Source: Glomus cerebriforme
Taxonomy: Eukaryota > Glomeromycota > Glomeromycetes > Glomerales > Glomeraceae
DNA length: 24,259 bases
Assembly: GCA_003550305.1 (NCBI GenBank)
Contig: QKYT01001028.1
Coordinates: forward strand, 7,491-31,749
Direction: 5' to 3'
Shown: in pieces, positions 11,401 to 19,754 of the stretch
Position numbering within the stretch: the first letter of the stretch is position 1
Layout: the number at the start of each line of letters is the position of its first letter
The notes under the pieces: generated by a model
The model's input: the letters and a program-made list of their open reading frames with translations, nothing else
What the model was told of the DNA's origin: nothing
Databases searched by the model: none
Translations under genes and position numbers: made by a program

Positions 11401-12460
11401 TCTATTAAAATATTTACCGATTGCCAATCAATTATTAATCACTTATACTACAATTTCCTATTTCTTATAGAAATATGTACAAACAATCCAACAATATACT
11501 GCTTTGGCAAATTTTATTCAATACAATAATATTAAACAACCTTTCAGTAATACTAGAGAAGGTCACAGCTCATGCTGACAATTCATACAACAATCAAATC
11601 GATGCTATTATTAAAGATTTTCATTCATTGTCAGAATATATCAAATTTATTCCTTCAAAGTGTAACTCTCTTGTCATGCTTCCTAAATGGAATAATTTTA
11701 TAATTGATTCACACCTTTGAAAGTTTATTACTTCAGTCAGTCATCTTAATGGTGTTATAGATTTTTTTAATCTCAAATGCCTTTCTAAATATCATTTGAA
11801 TTTACAATATATTGATTGGGAATTTACTTTTGATTATTTTAATATTAATGATTTTGATATTACTACAACATTTTTATCCTCTTTTCAAAAAGCTTACAAA
11901 CTTAAATTTTTGATGAAAGAACTTCTGACCATCAAACATAGAAAGAAATAACAACCTGATCTTTATTTCAATTGGAAATGTCCTTTATGTAATCTTTATG
12001 ATAAAACTTTTGCTCACATTTGGAACTGTTCTTATAATTCTAGAAAAATACATCTTATCATTATCAATACTAAAAATTGGATTATCAACAAAATCAAAGA
12101 ATTTTTTAACGCGGATATTACTTTTTTGGATTTGTTACATGATTCTTTTTGGTCTATTTCTGATACTTATAATCTTAATTTTATAGATACTATTAAGGGA
12201 ATTATTCCTAAATTTTTAATTAATTTGGTTAAAAAATTTACTAATTCTTCTGTTATTATTAGAGAATTTATTTTTACTTTGTACTATTTTATTTACTGTT
12301 AAGCAATAATGAAAGATATTTGGAAATCTCAATGTGAAACTTTATTAGTTAAAGAAAAACTTTTAATATTTCTACTCATACTAAACATGAAAAGACACAA
12401 AATAATAACTCATATAGTTCTTCAAATAATTTTATTGATGTTCCAATATTTTTAATTATA
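8476..12460 (+). pseudogene. LINE-C ORF2: reverse transcriptase, RNase H, CCHC finger
   Basis: A long, nearly complete C-terminal ORF2 of a non-LTR retrotransposon. Frame 1 runs from 8476 to 10200 except for TGA 9073, TAA 9175, TAA 9754 and TAA 9898. RT motifs: KAPGSSKISNEML (8887-8925), motif A WILSQDISKAYDRV (9268-9309), motif B GIDQKEVISPLFWCIYYD (9451-9504; Lys replaces the usual Gly after Gln) and motif C LAYMDD (9616-9633). A thumb section ends with an ITDKQLLYIFNIVIIPRIEY-type segment at about 9949-10008. Frameshifts fall near 10232 and 10590. RNase H: YTDGS (11218-11232), TELAA (11350-11364), IFTDCQS (about 11410) and KVTAHADNSYNNQID (about 11560-11605). A zinc finger C-x2-C-x8-H-x3-C lies at 11979-12029. 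No endonuclease domain precedes it, so it is 5'-truncated. The coding strand is rich in T and C. Confidence 0.88.
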
Positions 12461-12732
12461 ATTTTTTAATTTTTTCTATATATTTTGGAGGAAATTTTTT
12501 GGGTTTTTGAATACAGATTAATAACTATGCAATGTAATGCCATTTTTTGTATTCATTGCAAGGTTCATTTCATTAGAAACTTTATCTTTTTAGTTATTAG
12601 TTTCCAGCTCTTAACGAGGTAATATTTTCTTTTTTTCTTTTATCATGTAATTTTTATTCTAATTTTTTATAATTTGTATAAATTTTACGATAAATAATAA
12701 AATTGAATTATAATCTTGTAAAAAAAAAAAAA
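12461..12732 (+). other. LINE-C 3' untranslated region and poly(A) tail
   Basis: Non-coding sequence follows the last stop of LINE-C. It ends in 13 consecutive A residues at 12720-12732, as left by target-primed reverse transcription of a polyadenylated RNA. It contains AATAATAAAATTG just before the tail, close to a polyadenylation-type signal. Confidence 0.7.
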
Positions 12733-12786
12733 TTATAAGTTGAATTATAAAGATACAAAGTAAATAAAATAAAATAAAATAAATAT
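12733..12786. repeat. AAAAT-repeat tail before the target duplication
   Basis: A short stretch that passes into repeated AAAAT units and directly precedes the right TTAACCAATTA. Such microsatellite tails are common LINE 3' ends. It may be all that remains of the 3' end of LINE-B. Confidence 0.5.
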
Positions 12787-12797
12787 TTAACCAATTA
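12787..12797. repeat. Target-site duplication, right copy (TTAACCAATTA)
   Basis: Identical to 7566-7576 and placed immediately after the LINE tail. The two copies define the composite insertion. Confidence 0.7.
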
Positions 12798-12977
12798 ACA
12801 TTTAGTTTAAAATATAGATTAACGAATCAGATGTAGTGGATGAATGTTTTATGGAGTGACCTAATACTGACCTAATTGTGCACGATCTGATGAATGTCAT
12901 AAGTTAATTAATAATAATTCATTCTTTTAATGGTTTTTAAAATAAATTTAACAATTATTTTATTTATTATTTTTAAG

Positions 12978-13598
12978 CACTTCTGCACAAAATTGGAAAT
13001 CATATTGTTAAAGGAGTTGTAAATAAAACTAAAATATGTCCAGTTACATTTTATCACATAATTCCTAAAATTTAAAGGAATATCCATTCATTATAACTGT
13101 TTCAGTAGGAAAGCATAATCATCCTCCGCCTTCACCTTATATTGAATTTTTTAAAAAAGAATTTGATGATCTAAAATGCGATTTTACCTAGTAATTTATG
13201 TATCTCAATATTATTATCATTATTTCACTCATACAAATTTTTTTTTATTAATGCAAGTGAATAAAATTTGTGTTATATAACTATAAAATGCCACATAATA
13301 TAAGAAATCAGTTGCAAAAAATAATTAATAATCTGCACTTAACAAGAAAAAAGTTTTTAACCGGTAAGTTATGAAATTTTTATAATTTATTTAATTTGGT
13401 TCTATAATTCAAAATTATTTGAATGGAAAACAACTAAGTGACCTGCATTCATCATTAAATAATCAATCCAAAATTGATTATTACATTGAGAAATCTTGGC
13501 GGTCACAATATCCATTTGGACAGAATATTCTTGGAGTCGCTCATGAATTTATGAAGCATGGACAAAGCACAGATGCATATACTGTATTCGTTCAATTT
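12978..13598 (+). pseudogene. MULE-like gene, middle exons (part 2 of 4)
   Basis: The exon from 12978 (after ...TTTTAAG) reads LLHKIGNHIVKGVVNKTKICPV and, after a one-base shift near 13070, PFIITVSVGKHNHPPPSP. The His/Cys-Pro pattern with HNHPPP fits a WRKY/GCM1- or FLYWCH-like zinc-binding segment often found N-terminal to MULE transposase cores (inference). The donor is GTAATT at 13191. A following exon of about 13259-13363 reads MPHNIRNQLQKIINNLHLTR, with donor GTAAGT at 13364. The next exon, about 13411-13598, reads YLNGKQLSDLHSSLNN and PFGQNILGVAHEFM. Its acceptor is degenerate: CTATAATTC where CTATAGTTC would fit. It ends at donor GTAAGT 13599. From 12798 to 12977 I see only non-coding or intron-like sequence. 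Confidence 0.6.
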
Positions 13599-13649
13599 GT
13601 AAGTATACTAATAGTTTATAAATTTTATTTATGCATAATAATAATAATA

Positions 13650-14040
13650 GGGCAAATGTATATCTCGCAAGGATGCAACATCATTATTCATCGCCTCTAA
13701 TTTGTCATTCCCATGTCACGCCCTCTGACTTTCATTTTTACTATTTATTCTAGGGACAAAATTTTTTCGAGATGTGAAATCCTATTTGTCATATGTTAAT
13801 CGTCACATTCCTTAATTTTGGCCGAAAATTTTAATTCTGGCCAGAATTTCTATTTTGGGCACTTGGGTAACATTATACAAACTGAAAAAAGGCAATTTTG
13901 TTTCTCTTCAAAATCGAAATTTAGGTTATATGAGACTTCCAAAAAAGGAAATTTTCTTAATTTCGGCCGGAATTACCAAATTAGGAAAATTCCTGGCGAT
14001 GTATAAATGTCTCACTCCCATGCTAGATCTAGATTTACCC
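13650..14040. mobile_element. MITE-1: 391-bp inverted-repeat element, Mutator-like
   Basis: The ends are imperfect terminal inverted repeats of 46 bp, starting GGGCAAATGTATATCTCGCA on the left and GGGTAAATCTAGATCTAGCA on the right (reverse complement). I count 32 of 46 positions identical, with ATCGCC shared at the inner edge. Flanks are ATAATAATA at 13641-13649 and 14041-14049, a possible 9-bp target duplication, though this simple sequence is a weak test. Long inverted ends and a 9-bp duplication fit Mutator-like elements. It has no transposase. The inner part repeats GGCCGAAATT/GGCCGGAATT-like words. It sits in an intron of the MULE-like gene. Two short overlapping frames inside it are not genes. 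Confidence 0.7.
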
Positions 14041-14104
14041 ATAATAATAAATATATCTAATTACTAAATATATAAATTATTATTTAGGATTTTTTAATAC
14101 ATTG

Positions 14105-14864
14105 TAGAGGCCTGCAACGGGCCGGGTCCGGGCTCAAAACCCGGCCCGGACCCGGCCCGGAATCCGGGTCCGGGCCGGCTGAAATTATTCTAAATCCACC
14201 CGGGCCGGGTCCGGGCCGGCATTTAATTTTTCATGAATTTTCCGGGCCGGGTCCGGGTTCAAAATGTAAACCCGGATTTTTATAACTCCTTAATTCTAGC
14301 CAAAATTTCACAGTTAAATCGAGCCGAAATTTAGATAGGCAGAAATTAAACAATTTTAATAAATTGTAGTTTCTGCAATTTATTTTTGGTTTTTAAATAA
14401 ACTAATAATCTAAATAAATTGAATATCAATTTTATATATATTAATATATTGTAAATTTAGAAAGTTTAATTTTATTAAATAAAAAGAATTAAATACACTC
14501 AAGTCACTTATTAGATTTAAATGTTCGTAATAAATTTTGGAACGGGATTATCAAATACTGCGCCTCGCGTTACTAATTTTATCNCGTAACAGATTGATTA
14601 ATTAACATAAAAAAATCATTTCAAAATACAAAATACCTATGATTAAATTTATTTATTAAATAAAATACAAAACCACTACATTATATTAAGAAATCCCAGT
14701 CCGGGTCCGGGCCGGGCCGGGTTTTCAATATATTAATGCGGGCCGGGCCGGGCTGGCATTTCATATATAATTTTAAGTCCGGGCCGGACCNGGCTGGAAT
14801 TTTATATATTATTTAAAGTCCGGGCCGGGCCGGGTTATGAAATTAGGGCTAATGCAGGCCTCTA
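14105..14864. mobile_element. MITE-2: 760-bp hAT-type element with CCGGGCC arrays
   Basis: A perfect 12-bp terminal inverted repeat, TAGAGGCCTGCA, lies at 14105-14116 and in inverse at 14853-14864. It is flanked by an exact 8-bp duplication ATACATTG (14097-14104 and 14865-14872). The YARNG-like start and 8-bp duplication are hallmarks of hAT transposons. The subterminal parts are built of CCGGG/CCGGGCC tandem words in both orientations, strongly GC-rich in an AT-rich genome. The middle (about 14280-14690) is ordinary AT-rich DNA with no transposase, so it is non-autonomous. Removing it with one ATACATTG copy leaves an uninterrupted host exon. Subterminal motif arrays are typical binding sites for hAT transposases. 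Confidence 0.9.
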
Positions 14865-15103
14865 ATACATTGTCTTGTGTGCTACTACAGCAAATTAAAG
14901 CACTTTCTGAATTAACCTATATTGAAATTAATATGGCATTTAAGAGAATTCATGGCATTACAAATGAATGGAAGGTGTCTGCTTATATACCTTAAGTGCA
15001 AAAAAGTAAGTTGAATTATGTTTATGTTTATTTAATTTTTTTTTAATAATTACTTATGAATTGTTTAAACATATATAGCATTGTTTTTTGCTTGAATATT
15101 TAC

Positions 15104-15107
15104 AAAT
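15104..15107. repeat. 4-bp target duplication AAAT (pairs with 17782-17785)
   Basis: AAAT precedes the left GGGGAC terminus and follows the right terminus. Collapsing one copy gives the in-frame host reading IFTNVKTANAY, which supports exactly four duplicated bases. Confidence 0.7.
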
Positions 15108-15324
15108 GGGGACGCCCGCAGCAAAAGCCAGGGCTCAGACCGATCACGTAATTTTGAGATTTTTCTATAATCACATGCCCATAAGTCTAACCATTTAGAA
15201 AATAAGTTTTTCCAACTATAATATATTAGTAAAAGNNNATAAATTTTAATGTTTTCATATTGTTCTTTATTTTAAAAAATTTTTATTTTTTGTTAATTGT
15301 TCTTATTAAATAATATTAAATAAA

Positions 15325-17346
15325 ATGGAATATAGCATTTATTTTAATGATAATAATGCAAATAATGATATTTTAGCCACTTTAGAAGAAGTTGATAATA
15401 TATTTTTTATTGAAAATTTAAGTTCTAATAGTAAACCATAGAGATGATAATGATATTGATAATCTTAACAAAAATTCTAATGAAATGTGTTTAAATAACT
15501 TTGAATTCGTGNAAAATCCTGATAATTTTATTGAAGATGAAGTTTATAATGAATTAAAATTAAAGGTACTAGAAATTTTTCAAAGTGGAAAATGCACATG
15601 TAATTCTAATTGTTACAAAAAGATCGGCTATGAACGATTTCTTATGCGTCAAATAGAATTTGAAAGTTTAAATAAGAATATGCGTGATATGGTTATTAAA
15701 GGACAACTATTAGCTTTTCAGCAAGATGAAAATACAAAAAAGTGAACACTAATAATAGAAAATTTTTACATTTTAAATATTGTTTTAATAATAGTCTTTC
15801 AATTTATCATACTACGTATCAAAATCTTACTGGTGTTAGTCACACATATTTAGATAATATAATAAAACATTTTCGGGAATATGGTCTTGAAGAACGTACA
15901 CATGGTAACACTGGAAAAACTCCAAAAAATATGAAANGTGTTGAAGTAAATTACAGTGTCACATGTAAAATTTATAATTTTTTAAAAAATTATGCGNATG
16001 TACATNNTTTGNNTTCANCTGGANGAAATTTTAATAAAATATCCATACCAGTCATATTTCTTCCAACAAGTTTTAGTTATGCATCAGTATATCNTNATTA
16101 TGTANAAGCTTGTAAAGATGAGTATGGAGAAGAAGTATGTATTATTTCTGAAACAACTTTTCATGATATTTGGAGAGATTTAATGTCTTCACTTCAATTC
16201 ATGTTGCCAAAATCTGACTTGTGTGAAACATGTGAAANAATGAAATTAGAAATTCAATATACTACAGAACATGAAAAAAAATTCACAGTTACAGAAAAAT
16301 ATTTGGCTNATTTGAACNGTNCAAAACAAGAACNTGAATANTATAATGCAAATATTAAACAAGCAGTTGAGGATGGTAAACATAATCCCAATAAAATTGG
16401 ATNGCAAATACTATTTAAATCTTTTGAAGGTACAGCTCATATTACATTTGACTGGGCTCAGAATGTACAAATCCCTTACTCACCACAACAAATAGGTGCT
16501 TTATTTTTTAAAAGTCCCTGAAAAGTACATTTATTTGGAGTTTGTAATACTGGAAACTTTCTACATACAGAACAAACTAATTGTGTGATTAATGAAGGAG
16601 AAATGCCTAATAATAGTAAACTAAGGAAAGGTGTAAATTGTACAATGAGTTTGGTTTAGTATGCAATTAAGAAATACAATCATGGAGAAAAGAAATTAGT
16701 TATTACATGTGATAACTGTGTGGGTCAAAATAAGAACAATTATTTTCTATTTTTTTATTCATGGTTAATTGACTGTNGTTTATATGAAGAAATTGAATTG
16801 AATTTTATGATACCTGGGCATANGAAATTNATTTGTGATAGTTGTTTTGGTTTAATTAAGATTCTTTATCAGAAAAGTAGGGTAAATACTGTAGATGANG
16901 TAGTTTCTATCATTAATCATTCTACCACAGTTCATCTTAATACTTCTCAANGNTATTTAAATGGTAAAGGATTTCAGTATTATAATTTTAAAGAGTATTT
17001 TCAATTATTTAAAAAAATACCTAATATTCAAAAACATCATCACTTTTACTTTACGTTGCAACTTCAATTATTTAAAAAAATACCTAATATTCAAAAACAC
17101 CATCACTTTTACTTTACGTTGCAACATCCCAGAGTCATTTTTTATAAAGATAAGTTTGAAGATGATTATAAGAAGGCCATAGTTCGTACTTTTTTCTATG
17201 CAACCAATATTTTACCATTTACAATTAATCCCAAACCCCTTTTCTTGAAATGACAAGAGGAATTATATAAAGAAGTTGCCCCTTTTGTCAATTTTTCCTT
17301 TCATAATATTACTTGCCTTAAACCAAATGAATCTGAAACAAATTAG
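15325..17346 (+). pseudogene. Transposase with HTH, zinc motif and CDNCVGQNKNN core, broken
   Basis: Probably the transposase of the surrounding element. A first frame from ATG 15325 shifts near 15441 and again near 15745. The main frame then runs from 15742 to 17346, interrupted by TGA 16519, a TAG near 16657 and TGA 17251. In order: an N-terminal CTCNSNCYKK Cys segment, a GVSHTYLDNIIKHF helix-turn-helix-like segment with EERTHGNTGK after it, SDLCETCE (C-x2-C, about 16216-16239), TAHITFDWAQNVQIPYSP, CDNCVGQNKNN (about 16710-16742), MIPGHxKxICDSCFGLIK and HPRVIFYKD. The FDWAQ and CDNCxGQNKN motifs with Asp, plus PGH.K...D.CFG, match a family I know from memory (DUF7869-like, frequent in invertebrate genomes) and suggest an RNase H-type DDE core. 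Many N bases obscure residues. Odd: an in-frame 21-residue tandem duplication at 17001-17126. Confidence 0.72.
17001..17126 (+). repeat. 63-bp in-frame tandem duplication in the transposase
   Basis: Two adjacent copies, period 63 bp, differ at one position (CATCATCAC versus CACCATCAC). They encode LFKKIPNIQKHHHFYFTLQ twice without breaking the frame. The near identity implies a recent event, a cloning or assembly slip, or an expansion at a tolerated site. Confidence 0.9.
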
Positions 17347-17781
17347 AATAATAATACTGTTAATATATTTAAAATTTTGCAATATTGCCAAATAAACTAA
17401 CCTATTTTTACTTATTTTATAGTTATTCATATTCCTATTATGTTATATTATCTTTTTTATTATACTCTTAAACATTGAAATCTTAAAAAAAAAATAAAGT
17501 TTTTTGGCGGATTTATTTGTTTATTTTTTACAAAATATTACACTAAACTTATTAGGAATATATGTTATATAAATTTTATAGTTTAATAAACAAAATATAG
17601 TAAAAGAAAGCTAGTATATTCAACTAAATTATTGCAAAATTTTAATATAGGTTGTAAAGACCATTTTTGAAAAATTTAATTTTTTTGCAGTTGATTGGCA
17701 AAATTGACCATGTGACTTTAACCTCAATTTTCTTAAAATCGCATAATATGCCGAGCCTTGGCTTTTGCTGCAGGTGTCCCC

Positions 17782-18880
17782 AAATGTTAAGACAGCTAAT
17801 GCATATCAATATTTATTTGAAGACCTATTTAATTGTGTAGAAAAAGATATAAATAAAGGTTTTAGTTTTTATCATATTTACGAAAAGGAATTAGGGTGTA
17901 TTATTGCAGACCAGCATAAAGGACAGGCATTAGGTAAATGAAAATATTAAATATTTAACTGTTAAGAGATATTAATAAAATTACTTTTAAATAATAGGGT
18001 TGGGTCAATACTTAAACTTAAAATATCCACATTTGACTCAGAATGCCACGTATCTGATACCTACTCTAGATACAAAGGATGATGTTTTAACTGTATTAAA
18101 CAAGATAGAACTTTTGTGATGAACTAGGGGCAGCAGGTAATTATTGAACTATAGTTAATATTTATTAAAACTTAAATAAATACTAACAATTATTTATTTT
18201 ACTATAGCTTGGGTTAAAAATAAATGCATTCCATGGGTTCTATTAGGAATATCAATTGTATTTACAAAAATAGATCATACCATTTGAAACCAGTCACCAC
18301 ATAATGCTAATACCAATAAAAGTATTCACGCCAACATAAACCATGATGGTCATAACCTTTCTCTTCTTGCTGGAATTGTTAGGTAAGTATTTTATATTTG
18401 ATTATAAAGTTTATATTATTCATTTTAACCTTATTGTTTAAGGGTCATGAATTCAATAAGAGACAATAGGAAAGTATCTATGTTTATGAAAAATATAATA
18501 TGCAAGATTCTTATCAAAATAAATCAGAGCTTACTAGGTCAATTCAAGCAGAAAAATGAGCAGGCATGTAATTAATGATGATTTATTAATATATCTATGT
18601 TAATTTTAATTATTTCATTTTATTTGTTTTTAGATAAAAAGTGCAAAGATGAACAATCTCAAGTGTTACTTTGAGTATTACAAAGAAGCCAAGGAATAAT
18701 TTACGAAATAAAGAAAATTTGAGCAAGATTATAGAATTAAATAATAATTCGCTTGATCAGCAAAAAAAAATTATTGATTTGGTATAAGAAAAGTTAGATC
18801 TTCAAAAACAGGTAAATGACAAACTTGGAAGAGAGATTATGTTACTTGAAAAGTGAAATCGTGATCAAAGATCATTGTAA
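17782..18880 (+). pseudogene. MULE-like gene, 3' exons (part 4 of 4)
   Basis: The reading resumes as NVKTANAYQYLFEDLFNC and GCIIADQHKGQAL (to 17933); IIAD fits the second catalytic Asp of MULE transposases. Exons follow at 17998-18136 (GLGQYLNLKYP), 18208-18382 (KNKCIPWVLLGISIVFTKID, TGA at 18285, then SIHANINHDGHNLSLLAGIV), 18443-18567 (EFNKRQ, TAG 18467, YVYEKYNMQDSYQNKSELTR) and 18635-18880. The last exon encodes a Lys/Glu/Leu coiled coil (IIDLV-EKLDLQKQVNDKLGRE) with TAA 18785 and TGA 18854. Where relatives have N-x-A-E-S with the third acidic residue, this copy reads TNKSIH, so the Glu is missing. Introns are 60-71 bases and mostly start GTAA; 18568 could also be a GC donor. The gene is clearly decayed. 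Confidence 0.62.
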
Positions 18881-19754
18881 TGTATAAAGAATAACATATT
18901 AAATCAGTAAAATTTATTAATTTGAATGATAACATTTAATTTTTATTTTTTTTATTTATTATTTAATTATTTTTAAATTGATTTTTAGTTATACATTTAT
19001 TACTTTAATAGGAAAAGTGGTAAAAAAAAGAAGACTTTTTATAAGTTTGTGATACAAAGATTTTAAGAGGTTTATTTATGAAAGAATACTATATGGATGG
19101 GATTATTTTTCACGTTTGTAAAAAAAACTTTCATTTAAAAAAATTTTTTTTATATAAAAAAATTTTTTTTGGGATACCAAGTACCCCCAGACCACCTTCT
19201 TAGGCTTTTTTTTTTTTTTATCATTAAATTTTTTTTATAATTTTTCATTTCTTTGATAAATTAACTATGGTAAAATGTGTACAGTAAATTATGATCAGAA
19301 ATTTCCTATTGGTCACAAAATCATGTGTTCTGAATTTATAAAGTATAGTAGTATAACAAGTATATTTTTATTTTTATTTTATTTTTATTTTTAACATAGT
19401 ACAGCAAAATATAAGTCAAAAAAGTACATTAAATGAACTTAGAGATCTACAATTATGTCTAGTTATAAAACTACCTAAGTAGAAATGTCACTGACTGCTA
19501 ACTATCAAAGGAACTGAATTGGCATTAGCTGTAAAAAAAAATGGGAAAGGGAATAAAAGAAAAAACAAAAAAAAAGAAACCAACTACCCACTTGGTTTTT
19601 ATAATCGACTGTTTTAATGCTTTCAGTAAAGCTGACATCCTGATAGGAATTGAGCCTTACTATATGGACCATTTATCATACTGAAGTCTGAAAAGAACAC
19701 TGGCGAGAGAGGTTAAAAGGGTGTACCAGGTAGAAGGATAAGCTAAAGCCAGAT
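18881..19754. other. Intergenic AT-rich stretch with homopolymer runs
   Basis: No gene is supported. A palindromic AT tract (A7T8 and A7T8 around TATA) lies at about 19138-19170. It is followed by GGGATACCAAGTACCCCC, itself a near-palindrome, and then a T14 run; this resembles an element end. Positions 19600-19754 have more balanced composition and probably belong to the 3' flank of the minus-strand gene that ends at 19755. Confidence 0.4.

Larger units (their letters stand above)
7577..12786 (+). mobile_element. Composite LINE insertion (LINE-B with LINE-C inside or fused)
   Basis: The segment is bracketed by TTAACCAATTA on both sides. It begins abruptly inside reverse transcriptase motif A of one LINE (LINE-B). 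At about 8470 it passes into a second LINE (LINE-C) with opposite strand composition, and ends with a poly(A) run at 12720-12732 followed by an AAAAT-repeat tail. The simplest reading is a 5'-truncated LINE-B insertion that later received LINE-C near its 3' end. A single chimeric insertion is also possible. No separate target duplication for LINE-C was found. The insertion splits the MULE-like gene. Confidence 0.65.
14088..15107 (+). pseudogene. MULE-like gene, exon with first catalytic motif (part 3 of 4)
   Basis: The exon opens after acceptor TATTTAG at 14087 and is interrupted by MITE-2 only nine bases in. Reading across the collapsed insertion gives FFNTLSCVLLQQIKALSELT, then YIEINMAFKRIHGITNEWKV (about 14919-14978), then a TAA and donor GTAAGT at 15006. 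Relatives known to me have 'MDLTFKR' at this place, matching the first catalytic Asp of MULE DDE transposases. Here it is Asn, so this copy appears catalytically dead. The next exon starts at 15079 after ATATATAG and is cut at 15107 by a DNA transposon. Its reading (IFTN) resumes at 17782. Confidence 0.6.
15108..17781 (+). mobile_element. 2.7-kb DNA transposon with GGGGAC inverted termini
   Basis: Terminal inverted repeats begin GGGGACGCCCGCAGCAAAAG on the left and GGGGACACCTGCAGCAAAAG on the right (reverse complement). They match at 26 of the first 29 positions, the three differences all being transitions. AAAT flanks both sides as a 4-bp target duplication. The interior carries one transposase-type gene on the + strand (15325-17346). 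A 4-bp duplication is known for Sola, Ginger and some Academ elements; the terminal sequence alone does not decide among them. The element lies inside an exon of the MULE-like gene. Nothing else is recognised in its flanking 217 and about 430 bases. Confidence 0.88.

Noticed and set aside
11998..12186. + strand hydrophobic 62-residue frame
   Set aside because: It is out of frame with the LINE-C zinc finger reading HIWNCSYNSRK; the Ile/Leu richness comes from AT composition.
13818..14067. Two overlapping + strand frames of 62 and 70 residues
   Set aside because: They lie inside the inverted-repeat MITE-1, overlap each other in different frames and show no recognisable motif.
16961..17182. 73-residue frame over the duplicated block
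   Set aside because: It is an out-of-frame shadow of the transposase; the in-frame reading HPRVIFYKD matches the family.
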